A stretch of 40,296 nucleotides of DNA from contig CAJODK010000023.1 of NCBI GenBank assembly GCA_905233245.1, positions 1-40,296 of the forward strand, in the 5' to 3' direction. This DNA is from an uncultured Prevotella sp. Its GTDB lineage: Bacteria > Bacteroidota > Bacteroidia > Bacteroidales > Bacteroidaceae. Position 1 is the stretch's first letter, and each line of letters starts with the position of its first letter. Of the stretch, positions 14,266 through 20,764 are shown piece by piece. The position numbers and the translations under genes were made by a program. The notes under the pieces were generated by a model. The model was not told the origin of the DNA. It saw only the letters and a list, made by a program, of their open reading frames with translations, and searched no databases.

Positions 14266-14407
14266 ATAAACGAAGAAAAAAACAATAAAATCTTCCCAAC
14301 AACAAAAACTAGATATTCGTTCTATTCGGGCTATTCGTTGTTTGGTATAAGGTCGAGAGGCGAGAGGGCGAAGGAAACTTCGTGGCGGTGCTTTTTTTGT
14401 GATTTTC

Positions 14408-14438
14408 TTGCCGATAACGACAAAAATGTGTATCTTTG
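14408..14438 (+). promoter_or_regulatory. Promoter of the FMN/Fe-S protein-azlCD operon
   Basis: TTG (14408-14410), 20 nt, TATCTTTG (14431-14438). Predicted start near 14445 gives a leader of about 120 nt that consists largely of the TACGATACG array. Confidence 0.65.
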
Positions 14439-14467
14439 CAGGGGAATAAAGTCAAAGGGGAACTTCG

Positions 14468-14552
14468 TACGATACGGCTAAAGCCTACGATACGTGGCGA
14501 AGCCACTACGATACGCTGCGCTACGATACGGAGCATAGCTCCTACGATGACG
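14468..14552 (+). repeat. TACGATACG array with hairpin spacers in a 5' leader
   Basis: TACGATACG occurs at 14468-14476, 14486-14494, 14507-14515 and 14522-14530, with a degenerate fifth unit at 14543-14552. The spacers are inverted repeats of different sequence: GGCTAAAGCC, GTGGCGAAGCCAC and GGAGCATAGCTCC; the third (GCTGCGC) is short. The same architecture with other spacers is at 291-332. The array lies wholly in the predicted leader of the gene at 14568. Confidence 0.75.
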
Positions 14553-14567
14553 ATAACATTAAAGAAT

Positions 14568-15635
14568 ATGAAGATAGGAAGTATATTGAGTTTTGTCACC
14601 TGCCTGATATTCATCGTGGCGGTAAGCATCCGCAGGGACGGCAGGGTGATGGGGTATGACATCAACCCGGAGGAGAAGGCTGAGAAGGCCACAGTGGAGG
14701 ATACGCTGCGCACGCTGGAGGACGGTACGGTAATCGTCAATACCACGGGGCTGGGCAAGGATATCACGGGATATGCTGGCACGGTGCCGCTGGAGATAAC
14801 GCTGAAGGACGGCAAGGTGACGGAGGTGAAGGCGCTGAAGAATGACGAGACGCCTGACTTCTTTGAGGATGTGGTGCCGCTGCTGGACAGTTGGGACGGG
14901 CTGAGCATCGCCGACGCCCAGCAGAAGAAGGTGGATGCCGTATCGGGGGCTACATTCTCATCGAAGGCTGTCATCGCCAACATGCAGCGCGGACTGGCCT
15001 ACGCTGCGCAGAACGAGAAGAGGAGCAACATCCTGAACAGCCTGGACCTCTCGGCAAAGGCTGTCGCAGGGCTCGTGGTGGCGCTGATGGCTGCCATCGT
15101 GCCGCTATTCGTCAAGAGCCGCAGATACCGCATCGTACAGCAGTTGCTCAACATCGGGGTGCTGGGATTCTGGTGCGGCACGTTTATCAACTACTCGGCG
15201 CTGATAGGATACATGTCGAACGGCATGAACGTGGTGGCGCTCATCACGCCTGTCATACTGCTCATCACGGCTTTCGTGTATCCGCTCTTCGGCAGGAAGT
15301 CGCACTACTGCACTCATGTGTGCCCTTACGGAGCGCTGCAGGAACTGGCAGGACGCTGCGTGGGCTACAAGGTGAGGATGAGCCCTAAGACCCTGAAGCG
15401 CCTCGACCTGCTGCGCGTGGTGCTGTGGGCGGTGCTGATGGTGTGTCTGTGGACGGGACTGTGGTTTGACTGGATAGACTACGAACCATTCTCGGCATTC
15501 ATCCTAAAGACGGCATCGTGGGTAGTCATCGCTCTGGCCATTCTCTTTGTGGCGCTCTCCACGGTCATCATGCGGCCGTACTGCCGCTTCGTCTGTCCTA
15601 CCGGCTCGCTGCTGAAGTATGCGTCGAAACACTGA
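14568..15635 (+). CDS. FMN-binding / NapH-type 4Fe-4S membrane protein
   Basis: About 355 residues from MKIGSILSF; the open frame upstream of 14568 is the repeat array, so I start here. Residues 5-20 are a membrane anchor. Next comes an exported FMN-binding domain of the NqrC/NosR/RnfG kind with the attachment motif DAVSGATFSS (123-132, T129). Four or five membrane helices follow, with two polyferredoxin-type motifs, CTHVCPYGALQ and YCRFVCPTGS (C-x3-C-P). This resembles NosR/NapH-like electron-transfer proteins that move electrons across the membrane to an FMN on the outer face. The physiological acceptor is unknown. Its end overlaps azlC by 17 nt. The gene is clearly richer in GC than the defence island. 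Confidence 0.75.
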   Translation: MKIGSILSFVTCLIFIVAVSIRRDGRVMGYDINPEEKAEKATVEDTLRTLEDGTVIVNTTGLGKDITGYAGTVPLEITLKDGKVTEVKALKNDETPDFFEDVVPLLDSWDGLSIADAQQKKVDAVSGATFSSKAVIANMQRGLAYAAQNEKRSNILNSLDLSAKAVAGLVVALMAAIVPLFVKSRRYRIVQQLLNIGVLGFWCGTFINYSALIGYMSNGMNVVALITPVILLITAFVYPLFGRKSHYCTHVCPYGALQELAGRCVGYKVRMSPKTLKRLDLLRVVLWAVLMVCLWTGLWFDWIDYEPFSAFILKTASWVVIALAILFVALSTVIMRPYCRFVCPTGSLLKYASKH

Positions 15636-16335
15636 TATCATACAGGGGCTTCGTGACGGCATACCCATCGCCATGGGGTATTTTGCCGTCGCCTTCTCGC
15701 TGGGGATCATAGCCAAACAAGCGGGGCTGACGGCGGCGATAGGATTCGTAAGCAGTTTCTTCACGCGCGCCTCGGCTGGCGAGTTCGGTGTCTATACCCT
15801 CGTGGCAGCCCAGGCGGCGTATGTGGAGATAGTGGCGATGTGTCTGGTGGTCAATCTGCGCTACATGCTGATGAGTGCCGCCCTGTCACAGAAGATAGAG
15901 CCCGGCACTTCCCTACTCCACCGACTGCTGATGGCATGCTGCGTCACCGACGAGGTATTCGGCATCTCCATAGCCCACAAGGGATACTGTCCGCCAGCCT
16001 ACACCTACTCTGCCGCCCTCATCTCCACCCTGCTGTGGGCATCGGGCTGTGCTGCAGGCATCGTGGCGGGAGGCATGCTGCCTGCGGATATCGTGGCAGC
16101 GCTGAGTGTGGCTCTGTACGGCATGTTTCTCGCTATCATCATGCCCCATGCGCGAGAGGACCGCTACGTGCTGTATGCCGTGACGGCAAGTTTTGTGATG
16201 AGCGGCGCATGCAGCATAGCGCCCGTGGTGAGCGAGTGGAGCGGCGGCACCCGCACCATAGTGCTCACGATAGTCATCTCGGCAGTTGCCGCATGGCTGA
16301 AACCCATAAAGACGGAGGAGGAGGCGCATGGATAG
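15619..16335 (+). CDS. azlC: AzlC-family branched-chain amino acid exporter, large subunit
   Basis: 238 residues, multi-spanning. It starts GLRDGIPIAMGYFAVAFSLG, the family hallmark, followed by SSFFTRASAGEFG, NLRYMLMSAAL and TDEVFGIS. AzlC works with the small AzlD in export of branched-chain amino acids (known for the azl locus). Both ends overlap: its start lies in the end of the FMN/Fe-S gene and its end overlaps azlD by 8 nt, so the three are translated as a coupled set. Confidence 0.9.
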   Translation: MRRNTDIIQGLRDGIPIAMGYFAVAFSLGIIAKQAGLTAAIGFVSSFFTRASAGEFGVYTLVAAQAAYVEIVAMCLVVNLRYMLMSAALSQKIEPGTSLLHRLLMACCVTDEVFGISIAHKGYCPPAYTYSAALISTLLWASGCAAGIVAGGMLPADIVAALSVALYGMFLAIIMPHAREDRYVLYAVTASFVMSGACSIAPVVSEWSGGTRTIVLTIVISAVAAWLKPIKTEEEAHG

Positions 16336-16633
16336 GCAAGGCATCATCATCTGCATCGTGCTGGGCATCCTGACGACGAACCTCATCCGCGTGGTGCCGA
16401 TGCTACTGATAAAGGGCGAGATAAGGAACCGTTTCCTGCGCAGTTTCCTGTACTACGTGCCCTACGTCACCCTGGCGGTGATGACTTTCCCCAGTATCAT
16501 ACAGACGACTCCCGAGCCTCTGCCAGGCATAGTGGCGCTGACGGCAGGCGTAGTGGCGGCGTGGCGCGGCATGGGGCTGTTTCCCGTAGCGGCTCTCTGT
16601 TGCGTGATTGTTTACCTACTGATGGGGGTGTAA
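16328..16633 (+). CDS. azlD: AzlD-family small subunit of the amino acid exporter
   Basis: 101 residues with three to four membrane helices. TTNLIRVVPMLLIKG, FLRSFLYYVPYVTLAVMTFP and AGVVAAWRGMGLFPVAALCC match the AzlD pattern. The ATG overlaps the end of azlC by 8 nt. AzlD is required together with AzlC for export in this family. The gene ends just before the terminator of the opposing tRNA. Confidence 0.88.
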   Translation: MDRQGIIICIVLGILTTNLIRVVPMLLIKGEIRNRFLRSFLYYVPYVTLAVMTFPSIIQTTPEPLPGIVALTAGVVAAWRGMGLFPVAALCCVIVYLLMGV

Positions 16634-16658
16634 GGTCGAGGGGCGATGGTCAAGGGCG

Positions 16659-16684
16659 AAAAAAAAGAGAGCAGAAAGCTCTCT
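16659..16684 (-). terminator. Terminator of the tRNA-Arg transcript
   Basis: Minus strand AGAGAGC-TTTCT-GCTCTCT (16684-16666) followed by eight T residues, starting 5 nt after the tRNA 3' end. Confidence 0.85.
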
Positions 16685-16688
16685 TTTG

Positions 16689-16762
16689 TGACTCCTGCAG
16701 GATTCAAACCTGCAACCTTTTGATCCGTAGTCAAATGCTCTATTCAGTTGAGCTAAGGAGCC
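16689..16762 (-). tRNA. tRNA-Arg (anticodon ACG)
   Basis: A 74-nt cloverleaf. The acceptor stem is GGCTCCT/AGGAGTC (one G-U) with A as discriminator. The D-arm is AGCTCAACTGAATAGAGC. The anticodon stem TTTGA/TCAAA closes loop CTACGGA, giving anticodon ACG (A34 normally modified to inosine to read CGN). The T-arm is GCAGGTTTGAATCCTGC. CCA is not encoded. A -7 box TACCTTTG lies at 16790-16783 and a terminator follows. Confidence 0.95.
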
Positions 16763-16996
16763 AGTTTTTTGATTTGCGAGTGCAAAGGTACAAAGAAAAG
16801 TTGAAAGTTGAAGGTTGAAGGTTGAAAGTTTTTTGGATTGAGGGTGTTTCCTTGACTTTTGTCAAGGGTCAAGAGACAAGGGGCGAGGGTCGAGAGGCGA
16901 GGATCGAAGGGAGGAAAAGAAAAAGAGGGAGCGCACTATGTGCGTCCCTCTTATTGCGTTTGGAATAAATTTAAAAATAAAATTGTGCGGCAGGGG
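16763..16996. other. Gap with tRNA promoter, low-complexity repeats and rpmA terminator
   Basis: No gene. It holds the tRNA -7 box TACCTTTG (16790-16783) and a (GTTGAAG)n-type heptamer run (about 16799-16831). A GGTCAAG/GGTCGAG purine-rich repeat (about 16862-16912) is similar to 14352-14371 and 16633-16660. The rpmA terminator (16913-16952) follows. Confidence 0.7.
16913..16952 (-). terminator. Terminator of the rplU-rpmA operon
   Basis: Minus strand AAGAGGGA plus GCAC pairs with GTGC plus TCCCTCTT (16952-16923) around a short loop, followed by TTTCTTTTCC. Confidence 0.85.
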
Positions 16997-17260
16997 TTAT
17001 GCCTCTGCTGCTGGGATGACAGAGACAACGCTCTTGTCATACTTTCCCTTGTGGAAGTTTACGGTACCGTCAACGAGAGCGTAGAGGGTATCGTCCTTGC
17101 CCTGAGCGACACCAGCACCTGGGAAGTGCTTGTTGCCACGCTGGCGCACGATGATGTTGCCTGCTACAACCTTCTGACCACCGAAAATCTTAACACCAAG
17201 TCGCTGTGCTGCTGACTCGCGACCGTTCTTAGAACTACCTACACCTTTCTTATGTGCCAT
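16997..17260 (-). CDS. rpmA: 50S ribosomal protein L27
   Basis: 87 residues, [20 protein letters not shown] then [20 protein letters not shown] and [11 protein letters not shown], the standard L27 sequence. L27 reaches the peptidyl transferase centre with its N-terminus. There is no N-terminal extension of the kind cleaved in Firmicutes. It follows rplU by 21 nt, the usual L21-L27 pair, and ends at a strong terminator. Confidence 0.97.
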   Translation of the reverse strand: MAHKKGVGSSKNGRESAAQRLGVKIFGGQKVVAGNIIVRQRGNKHFPGAGVAQGKDDTLYALVDGTVNFHKGKYDKSVVSVIPAAEA

Positions 17261-17281
17261 AATTTGAGTCCTCCTTTGGGT

Positions 17282-17599
17282 TTAAGCCACTACTGACTTG
17301 ATTACTAATTCAGTGAACTGAGCACGGAAACCGTTCTTCTTGCGCTCGTCCTTACGACGCTTCATCTTGAAAACGATGACCTTGTCGCCCTTTACGAGTG
17401 GGTTCACTACTTCACAAACTACTTTTGCACCGCTAACGGTTGGCGCGCCTACCGTGATTGCTCCGTTATTGTCAACAAGGAGCACTTTGTCAAACTCAAC
17501 AGTCTTGCCTTCCTCTACATCCTGGATGTGGTGTACGAAGAGCTTCTTGCCCTCCTCAGCCTTGAACTGCTGACCCTGAATTTCTACAATTGCGTACAT
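17282..17599 (-). CDS. rplU: 50S ribosomal protein L21
   Basis: 105 residues, [20 protein letters not shown] and the family end [21 protein letters not shown]21 binds 23S rRNA. A leader of about 105 nt precedes the ATG with a -7 box TACCTTTG at 17720-17713. In the leader CGTGGGC (17695-17689) can pair with GCCCAGCG (17630-17637) with one bulge. Ribosomal autoregulation is possible but not shown. Confidence 0.97.
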   Translation of the reverse strand: MYAIVEIQGQQFKAEEGKKLFVHHIQDVEEGKTVEFDKVLLVDNNGAITVGAPTVSGAKVVCEVVNPLVKGDKVIVFKMKRRKDERKKNGFRAQFTELVIKSVVA

Positions 17600-17720
17600 T
17601 GCTTTTTTATTGTAAAATTGGGTTATCTCCGCTGGGCGTCTGACCTTCTAAACATAGCATCACTGCTTACCTGTCAGCACTTAACCGAGCCCACGACGGA
17701 CTAAATCGGGTGCAAAGGTA
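17600..17720 (-). promoter_or_regulatory. rplU promoter (-7 box) and structured leader
   Basis: TACCTTTG at 17720-17713 on the minus strand; a -33 box is not clear because the upstream bases are an AATTAAG heptamer run (17729-17760). The leader of about 105 nt has one long-range helix (17689-17695 with 17630-17637), enough to suspect regulation by L21 or L20/L27-type feedback, as leaders of ribosomal operons often do. Not matched to a known leader family. Confidence 0.5.
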
Positions 17721-17728
17721 CTCATTTT

Positions 17729-17760
17729 AATTAAGAATTAAGAATTAAGAATTAAGAATT
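17729..17760. repeat. AATTAAG heptamer tandem repeat
   Basis: About four copies of AATTAAG between the rplU promoter and the end of the WecG-type gene. It belongs to the same class of 7-nt microsatellites as 16799-16831 and 24985-25020. Confidence 0.8.
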
Positions 17761-17779
17761 GTTTGCTTTTTAAGAAAGA

Positions 17780-18556
17780 TTAACGATAGAACTTCTCCTT
17801 GAGGATTCTGAGGAGGAATTCTGCATTGCCGATGATGTAGCGGCGCCACATTCTGCGAGGCTCCTTCATCAGCCTGTACAGCCACTCTATGCCGTGCTGT
17901 TGCCACCAGAGAGGAGCACGCTTCGTGGTGCCTGCATAGAAGTCGAACACTGCCCCCACCGTGCCCACATGGCAACTTATCTTCATCTCCCCCCAATGCT
18001 GGTAAGTCCACTTCTCCTGTTTCGGAGCAGTCATGCCCACCCACATCAGGTCTGGGTCAGCATCGTTTATAAAGTCCACCATCGCCTTGCTCTCCTCCTC
18101 AGAGAACTCATCCTTATAAGGCGGACTGTATGTCACCACCTCAAGGTTCGGAAAATCCTTTCGCGCGCGCTCCTTAATAATATTGAGCACCTTCTCACTC
18201 GAACCAAAGAACAGCACCCTCTTGCGTTCGTGGTGAATAGATGTCTCCAGAGGCTTCAGAGCATTCAGTTTCCTCATCTCGTGCATAAACAGGTCCCATC
18301 CTGCCACCCTCTCCTTGGGAGCATCAGGGTTCCCCAGCCACTGACATGCCTTCACCACACTCATACCGTCAGGTATCAGCACATCGCCATTCACCAGTGC
18401 CTCGGCAAATGCCTCATCCTTCTTCGCATTATTATACGAAAAAGCATTAATCGTGTTTATCAGCAGTTTGCCCTTAGGCAGAGCGTCCAGCTCCGCCTTG
18501 CTGCGCAACAGCCTTTGCGACTTCAGCCTCACTATGTCATTCTTCCCATTCGGCAT
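17780..18556 (-). CDS. WecG/TagA/CpsF-family glycosyltransferase
   Basis: 258 residues from MPNGKNDIVRLKSQRL. The family features are: INTINAFSYNNAKKDEAF, VLIPDGMSVVKACQWLG (catalytic-region D-G), RVAGWDLFMHEM, VLFFGSSEKVLN, LMWVGMTAPKQEKW and VGAVFDFYAGTTKRAPLWWQ. These enzymes transfer N-acetylmannosamine(uronate)-type sugars onto lipid-linked acceptors in cell-surface polysaccharide synthesis. The frame is open 39 nt further upstream, but the promoter (TACCTTTG 18573-18566) lies inside that extension, which fixes the start at 18556. The transcript would begin only about three bases before the ATG. The gene stands alone, not in a polysaccharide cluster. Confidence 0.85.
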   Translation of the reverse strand: MPNGKNDIVRLKSQRLLRSKAELDALPKGKLLINTINAFSYNNAKKDEAFAEALVNGDVLIPDGMSVVKACQWLGNPDAPKERVAGWDLFMHEMRKLNALKPLETSIHHERKRVLFFGSSEKVLNIIKERARKDFPNLEVVTYSPPYKDEFSEEESKAMVDFINDADPDLMWVGMTAPKQEKWTYQHWGEMKISCHVGTVGAVFDFYAGTTKRAPLWWQQHGIEWLYRLMKEPRRMWRRYIIGNAEFLLRILKEKFYR

Positions 18557-18565
18557 AACCGACTG

Positions 18566-18596
18566 CAAAGGTACTAAAACGAGAGTAAAACACAAA
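18566..18596 (-). promoter_or_regulatory. Promoter giving a near-leaderless wecG-type mRNA
   Basis: Minus strand TTTG (18596-18593), 19 nt, TACCTTTG (18573-18566). The ATG is at 18556, 9 nt after the box, so the leader is only a few bases. Confidence 0.75.
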
Positions 18597-18718
18597 ATAA
18601 ATTTTATTTATTTTTGCTTTTCCGAGTGCAAAAACCTTATCCAAAGGTAATTTTTCCTTTCCTCCAAATTTTAAGGGGAAAATAAAAGTGCGAAGATTCA
18701 ACATTTATTATCGCTTAT

Positions 18719-18749
18719 TTTGATAGTTCAGAAATTATTTGTAAATTTG
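18719..18749 (+). promoter_or_regulatory. Promoter of the NDH-2 gene
   Basis: TTTG (18719-18722), 19 nt, TAAATTTG (18742-18749). Predicted start near 18756, leader about 34 nt. Confidence 0.75.
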
Positions 18750-18789
18750 CCGTGACAAATGTTTATACGAGAATACTATTGAAAAGAGC

Positions 18790-20055
18790 ATGAGAGCAAA
18801 AATTAAACGCGGAGAGAGAAAGAGAGTAGTAGTGATAGGTGGCGGACTGGGCGGTCTGCGAGTGGTGAAGGCTCTGAGGAAGAGTGAGTTTCAGGTGGTA
18901 CTGATTGACAAGAATAACTACCACCAGTTTCCTCCGCTGATATACCAGGTGTCGTCGGCTGGTCTGGAACCAAGCAACATATCATTTCCCTTCCGTCGCT
19001 CGCTACAGGACAGGGAGGATTTCTTCTTCCGTATGGGTGAGGTGCTCAGCATAGATGGTAAGGAGAAGGCACTGCAGACCACGTTTGGCACGGTGCACTA
19101 CGACTATCTGGTGATAGCTGCTGGTGCCACGACTAACTTCTTTGGTAATGAGAATATAGAGAAGAATGCCCTGCCGATGAAGACGGTGACGGAGGCGATG
19201 AAGCTGCGTAACACACTGCTGGAGAATCTGGAGAAGGCAGAGGTGACGACAGACGAGCTGGAACTGCAGGAGCTGATGACCGTGGTGGTGGTGGGCGGCG
19301 GTCCGTCGGGTGTGGAGATTGCTGGTGCCATGGCTGAGATGAAGCGCGTGGTAGTGCCACATGACTATCCCGACCTGGACAGCAAAAAGATACAGATAAT
19401 ACTGGTGAACTCTGGCGACCGACTGCTGAAGAGCATGGACGAGGCATCGTCAGCAAGGGCGGAGCGCGACTTGCGCGGCATGGGCGTAAACGTGATGCTG
19501 GGCAAGAGGGTCACGGACTATCGCAACAATGTGATATATATGAATGACGGTTCGACCATACCTGCTGCCACTGTGATATGGGTGAGCGGCATCAGGGCTT
19601 GCGAGATAGCCTCAACACCTGAGATGACGAAAGGAGCTGGAGGCAGGATAGTGACGGATACTCACCTGAGGGTGAAGGGACTGGACGATGTCTTTGCCAT
19701 TGGCGATGTGAGCATAGTGGAGGGTGACGAGAAGTATCCTAAGGGGCATCCACAACTGGCACAGGTAGCTGTGCAAATGGCGGACTATGTGGTTGACACC
19801 CTGAAGCATAACCGTCAGGCAGACAATGCCAAGCCTTTCCGCTACATTAACCTCGGAACGATGGCTACGATAGGCAGAAAGAAGGCTGTTGCCGAGATTG
19901 GCGGTCTGAAATTCGGAGGTTTCGTGGCATGGCTGCTGTGGCTGGTGATTCACCTGAGGTCAATCTTAGGTGTGAGAAACAGAATCTTCGTCTTCCTCAA
20001 CTGGATATGGAACTACGTGAACTACAGACAGAGCCTGAGACTGATACTGAAATAA
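18790..20055 (+). CDS. ndh: Type II NADH:quinone oxidoreductase (NDH-2)
   Basis: 421 residues, a single-subunit, non-pumping NADH dehydrogenase that passes electrons from NADH to quinone. The N-terminal FAD site is VVVIGGGLGGLRVVKALRK. The quinone-side motif region is NNYHQFPPLIYQVSSAGLEP. The NADH site is VVVVGGGPSGVEIAGAMAE, and FAIGDVSIVEG is the second FAD motif. The C-terminus (FGGFVAWLLWLVIHLRSILG, then RNRIFVFLNWIWNY) is the amphipathic membrane anchor typical of NDH-2. It has its own promoter and converges with queC. The 50-nt gap to queC has a hairpin CCAAAT/ATTTGG (20082-20097) without a U-run. Confidence 0.9.
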   Translation: MRAKIKRGERKRVVVIGGGLGGLRVVKALRKSEFQVVLIDKNNYHQFPPLIYQVSSAGLEPSNISFPFRRSLQDREDFFFRMGEVLSIDGKEKALQTTFGTVHYDYLVIAAGATTNFFGNENIEKNALPMKTVTEAMKLRNTLLENLEKAEVTTDELELQELMTVVVVGGGPSGVEIAGAMAEMKRVVVPHDYPDLDSKKIQIILVNSGDRLLKSMDEASSARAERDLRGMGVNVMLGKRVTDYRNNVIYMNDGSTIPAATVIWVSGIRACEIASTPEMTKGAGGRIVTDTHLRVKGLDDVFAIGDVSIVEGDEKYPKGHPQLAQVAVQMADYVVDTLKHNRQADNAKPFRYINLGTMATIGRKKAVAEIGGLKFGGFVAWLLWLVIHLRSILGVRNRIFVFLNWIWNYVNYRQSLRLILK

Positions 20056-20105
20056 GGGACAAAGTGACTAAGGACGAATCACCAAATCTCTATTTGGGGC
20101 ACCCT

Positions 20106-20759
20106 TCATCCAAAATACTCCGTAGTATCTTCGATGCCTGCATCACGGAGGGCTTCACGGCGCTCGGTACAGGTGCCACACTTGCCGCAATGCTTTTCGC
20201 CTCCTTTGTAGCATGACCAGGTTTCGCTGTAGTCGATGCCGAGTGCCTTGCCACGCAGGCAGATATCCTTCTTGGTGAGGTTGGTATAGGGTGCGAAGAG
20301 TGTAATGTGCTCATAGGTGCCGGCGCTGATGGCGTGGCTCATGGCGTCAGCAAACTCAGGACGGCAGTCGGGGTAGATGGCATGGTCGCCGGAGTGATTG
20401 GCCATCATGACATGGCTGAGGTGATAGGTCTCGGCAAGTCCTGCCGCTATGGCGAGCATAATACCGTTGCGGAAGGGTACGACGGTGGACTTCATATTCT
20501 CATCATCATAGCGCCCCTCCGGGATATCCTCGCCGCCCTTGAGGAGCGAGGACTTGAAATACTGCTCCATGAAAGCGAGGGGGATGATGAGATGAGGGAG
20601 ATTGAGGCGCTCGCAGTGCATGCGGGCATAGGCTATCTCCTTGGCATTGTGCTTGCTGCCGTAATCGAAGGTGACGGCAAGGGCTATCTTGTCCTTGTAG
20701 TCGTAGAGCATGGTGATGGAATCTACTCCACCTGATACGATGATTACTGAATCCTTCAT
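20106..20759 (-). CDS. queC: 7-cyano-7-deazaguanine (preQ0) synthase
   Basis: 217 residues. It shows the PP-loop SGGVDSITMLYD (ATP site), FDYGSKHNAKEIAYA, NHSGDHAIYPDCRPEF and the zinc site CYKGGEKHCGKCGTC with R-R-E-A. QueC converts 7-carboxy-7-deazaguanine to preQ0 with ATP and ammonia, for queuosine (or 7-deazaguanine DNA modification). queD, queE and queF are not in the window. It follows the porin gene by 5 nt and probably shares its transcript. Confidence 0.95.
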   Translation of the reverse strand: MKDSVIIVSGGVDSITMLYDYKDKIALAVTFDYGSKHNAKEIAYARMHCERLNLPHLIIPLAFMEQYFKSSLLKGGEDIPEGRYDDENMKSTVVPFRNGIMLAIAAGLAETYHLSHVMMANHSGDHAIYPDCRPEFADAMSHAISAGTYEHITLFAPYTNLTKKDICLRGKALGIDYSETWSCYKGGEKHCGKCGTCTERREALRDAGIEDTTEYFG

Positions 20760-20764
20760 ACTTC

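Larger units (their letters stand above)
14209..14567. other. Intergenic region with divergent promoters and a repeat-built leader
   Basis: No gene. It contains the MNT promoter (minus, TAAATTTG 14242-14235) and a GTCGAGAGGCGAGAGGGCGA low-complexity stretch (about 14352-14371). A hairpin CGAAG-GAAA-CTTCG is followed by GTGGCGGTGCTTTTTTT (14369-14397), which looks like a remnant of the terminator type seen at 545-577. It also holds the plus promoter at 14408-14438 and the TACGATACG array at 14468-14552. Confidence 0.6.

Noticed and set aside
14369..14397. Intrinsic terminator at GTGGCGGTGCTTTTTTT
   Set aside because: The 5' partner CACCGCCAC is missing; only a small GAAA-loop hairpin precedes it, so it is at best a remnant.
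14436..14567. N-terminal extension of the FMN/Fe-S protein by 44 residues
   Set aside because: It would translate the TACGATACG array and start inside the promoter region; the membrane anchor begins directly at 14568.
14309..14983. Minus-strand frame of 224 codons, serine-rich
   Set aside because: Antisense to the FMN/Fe-S gene and its repeat leader.
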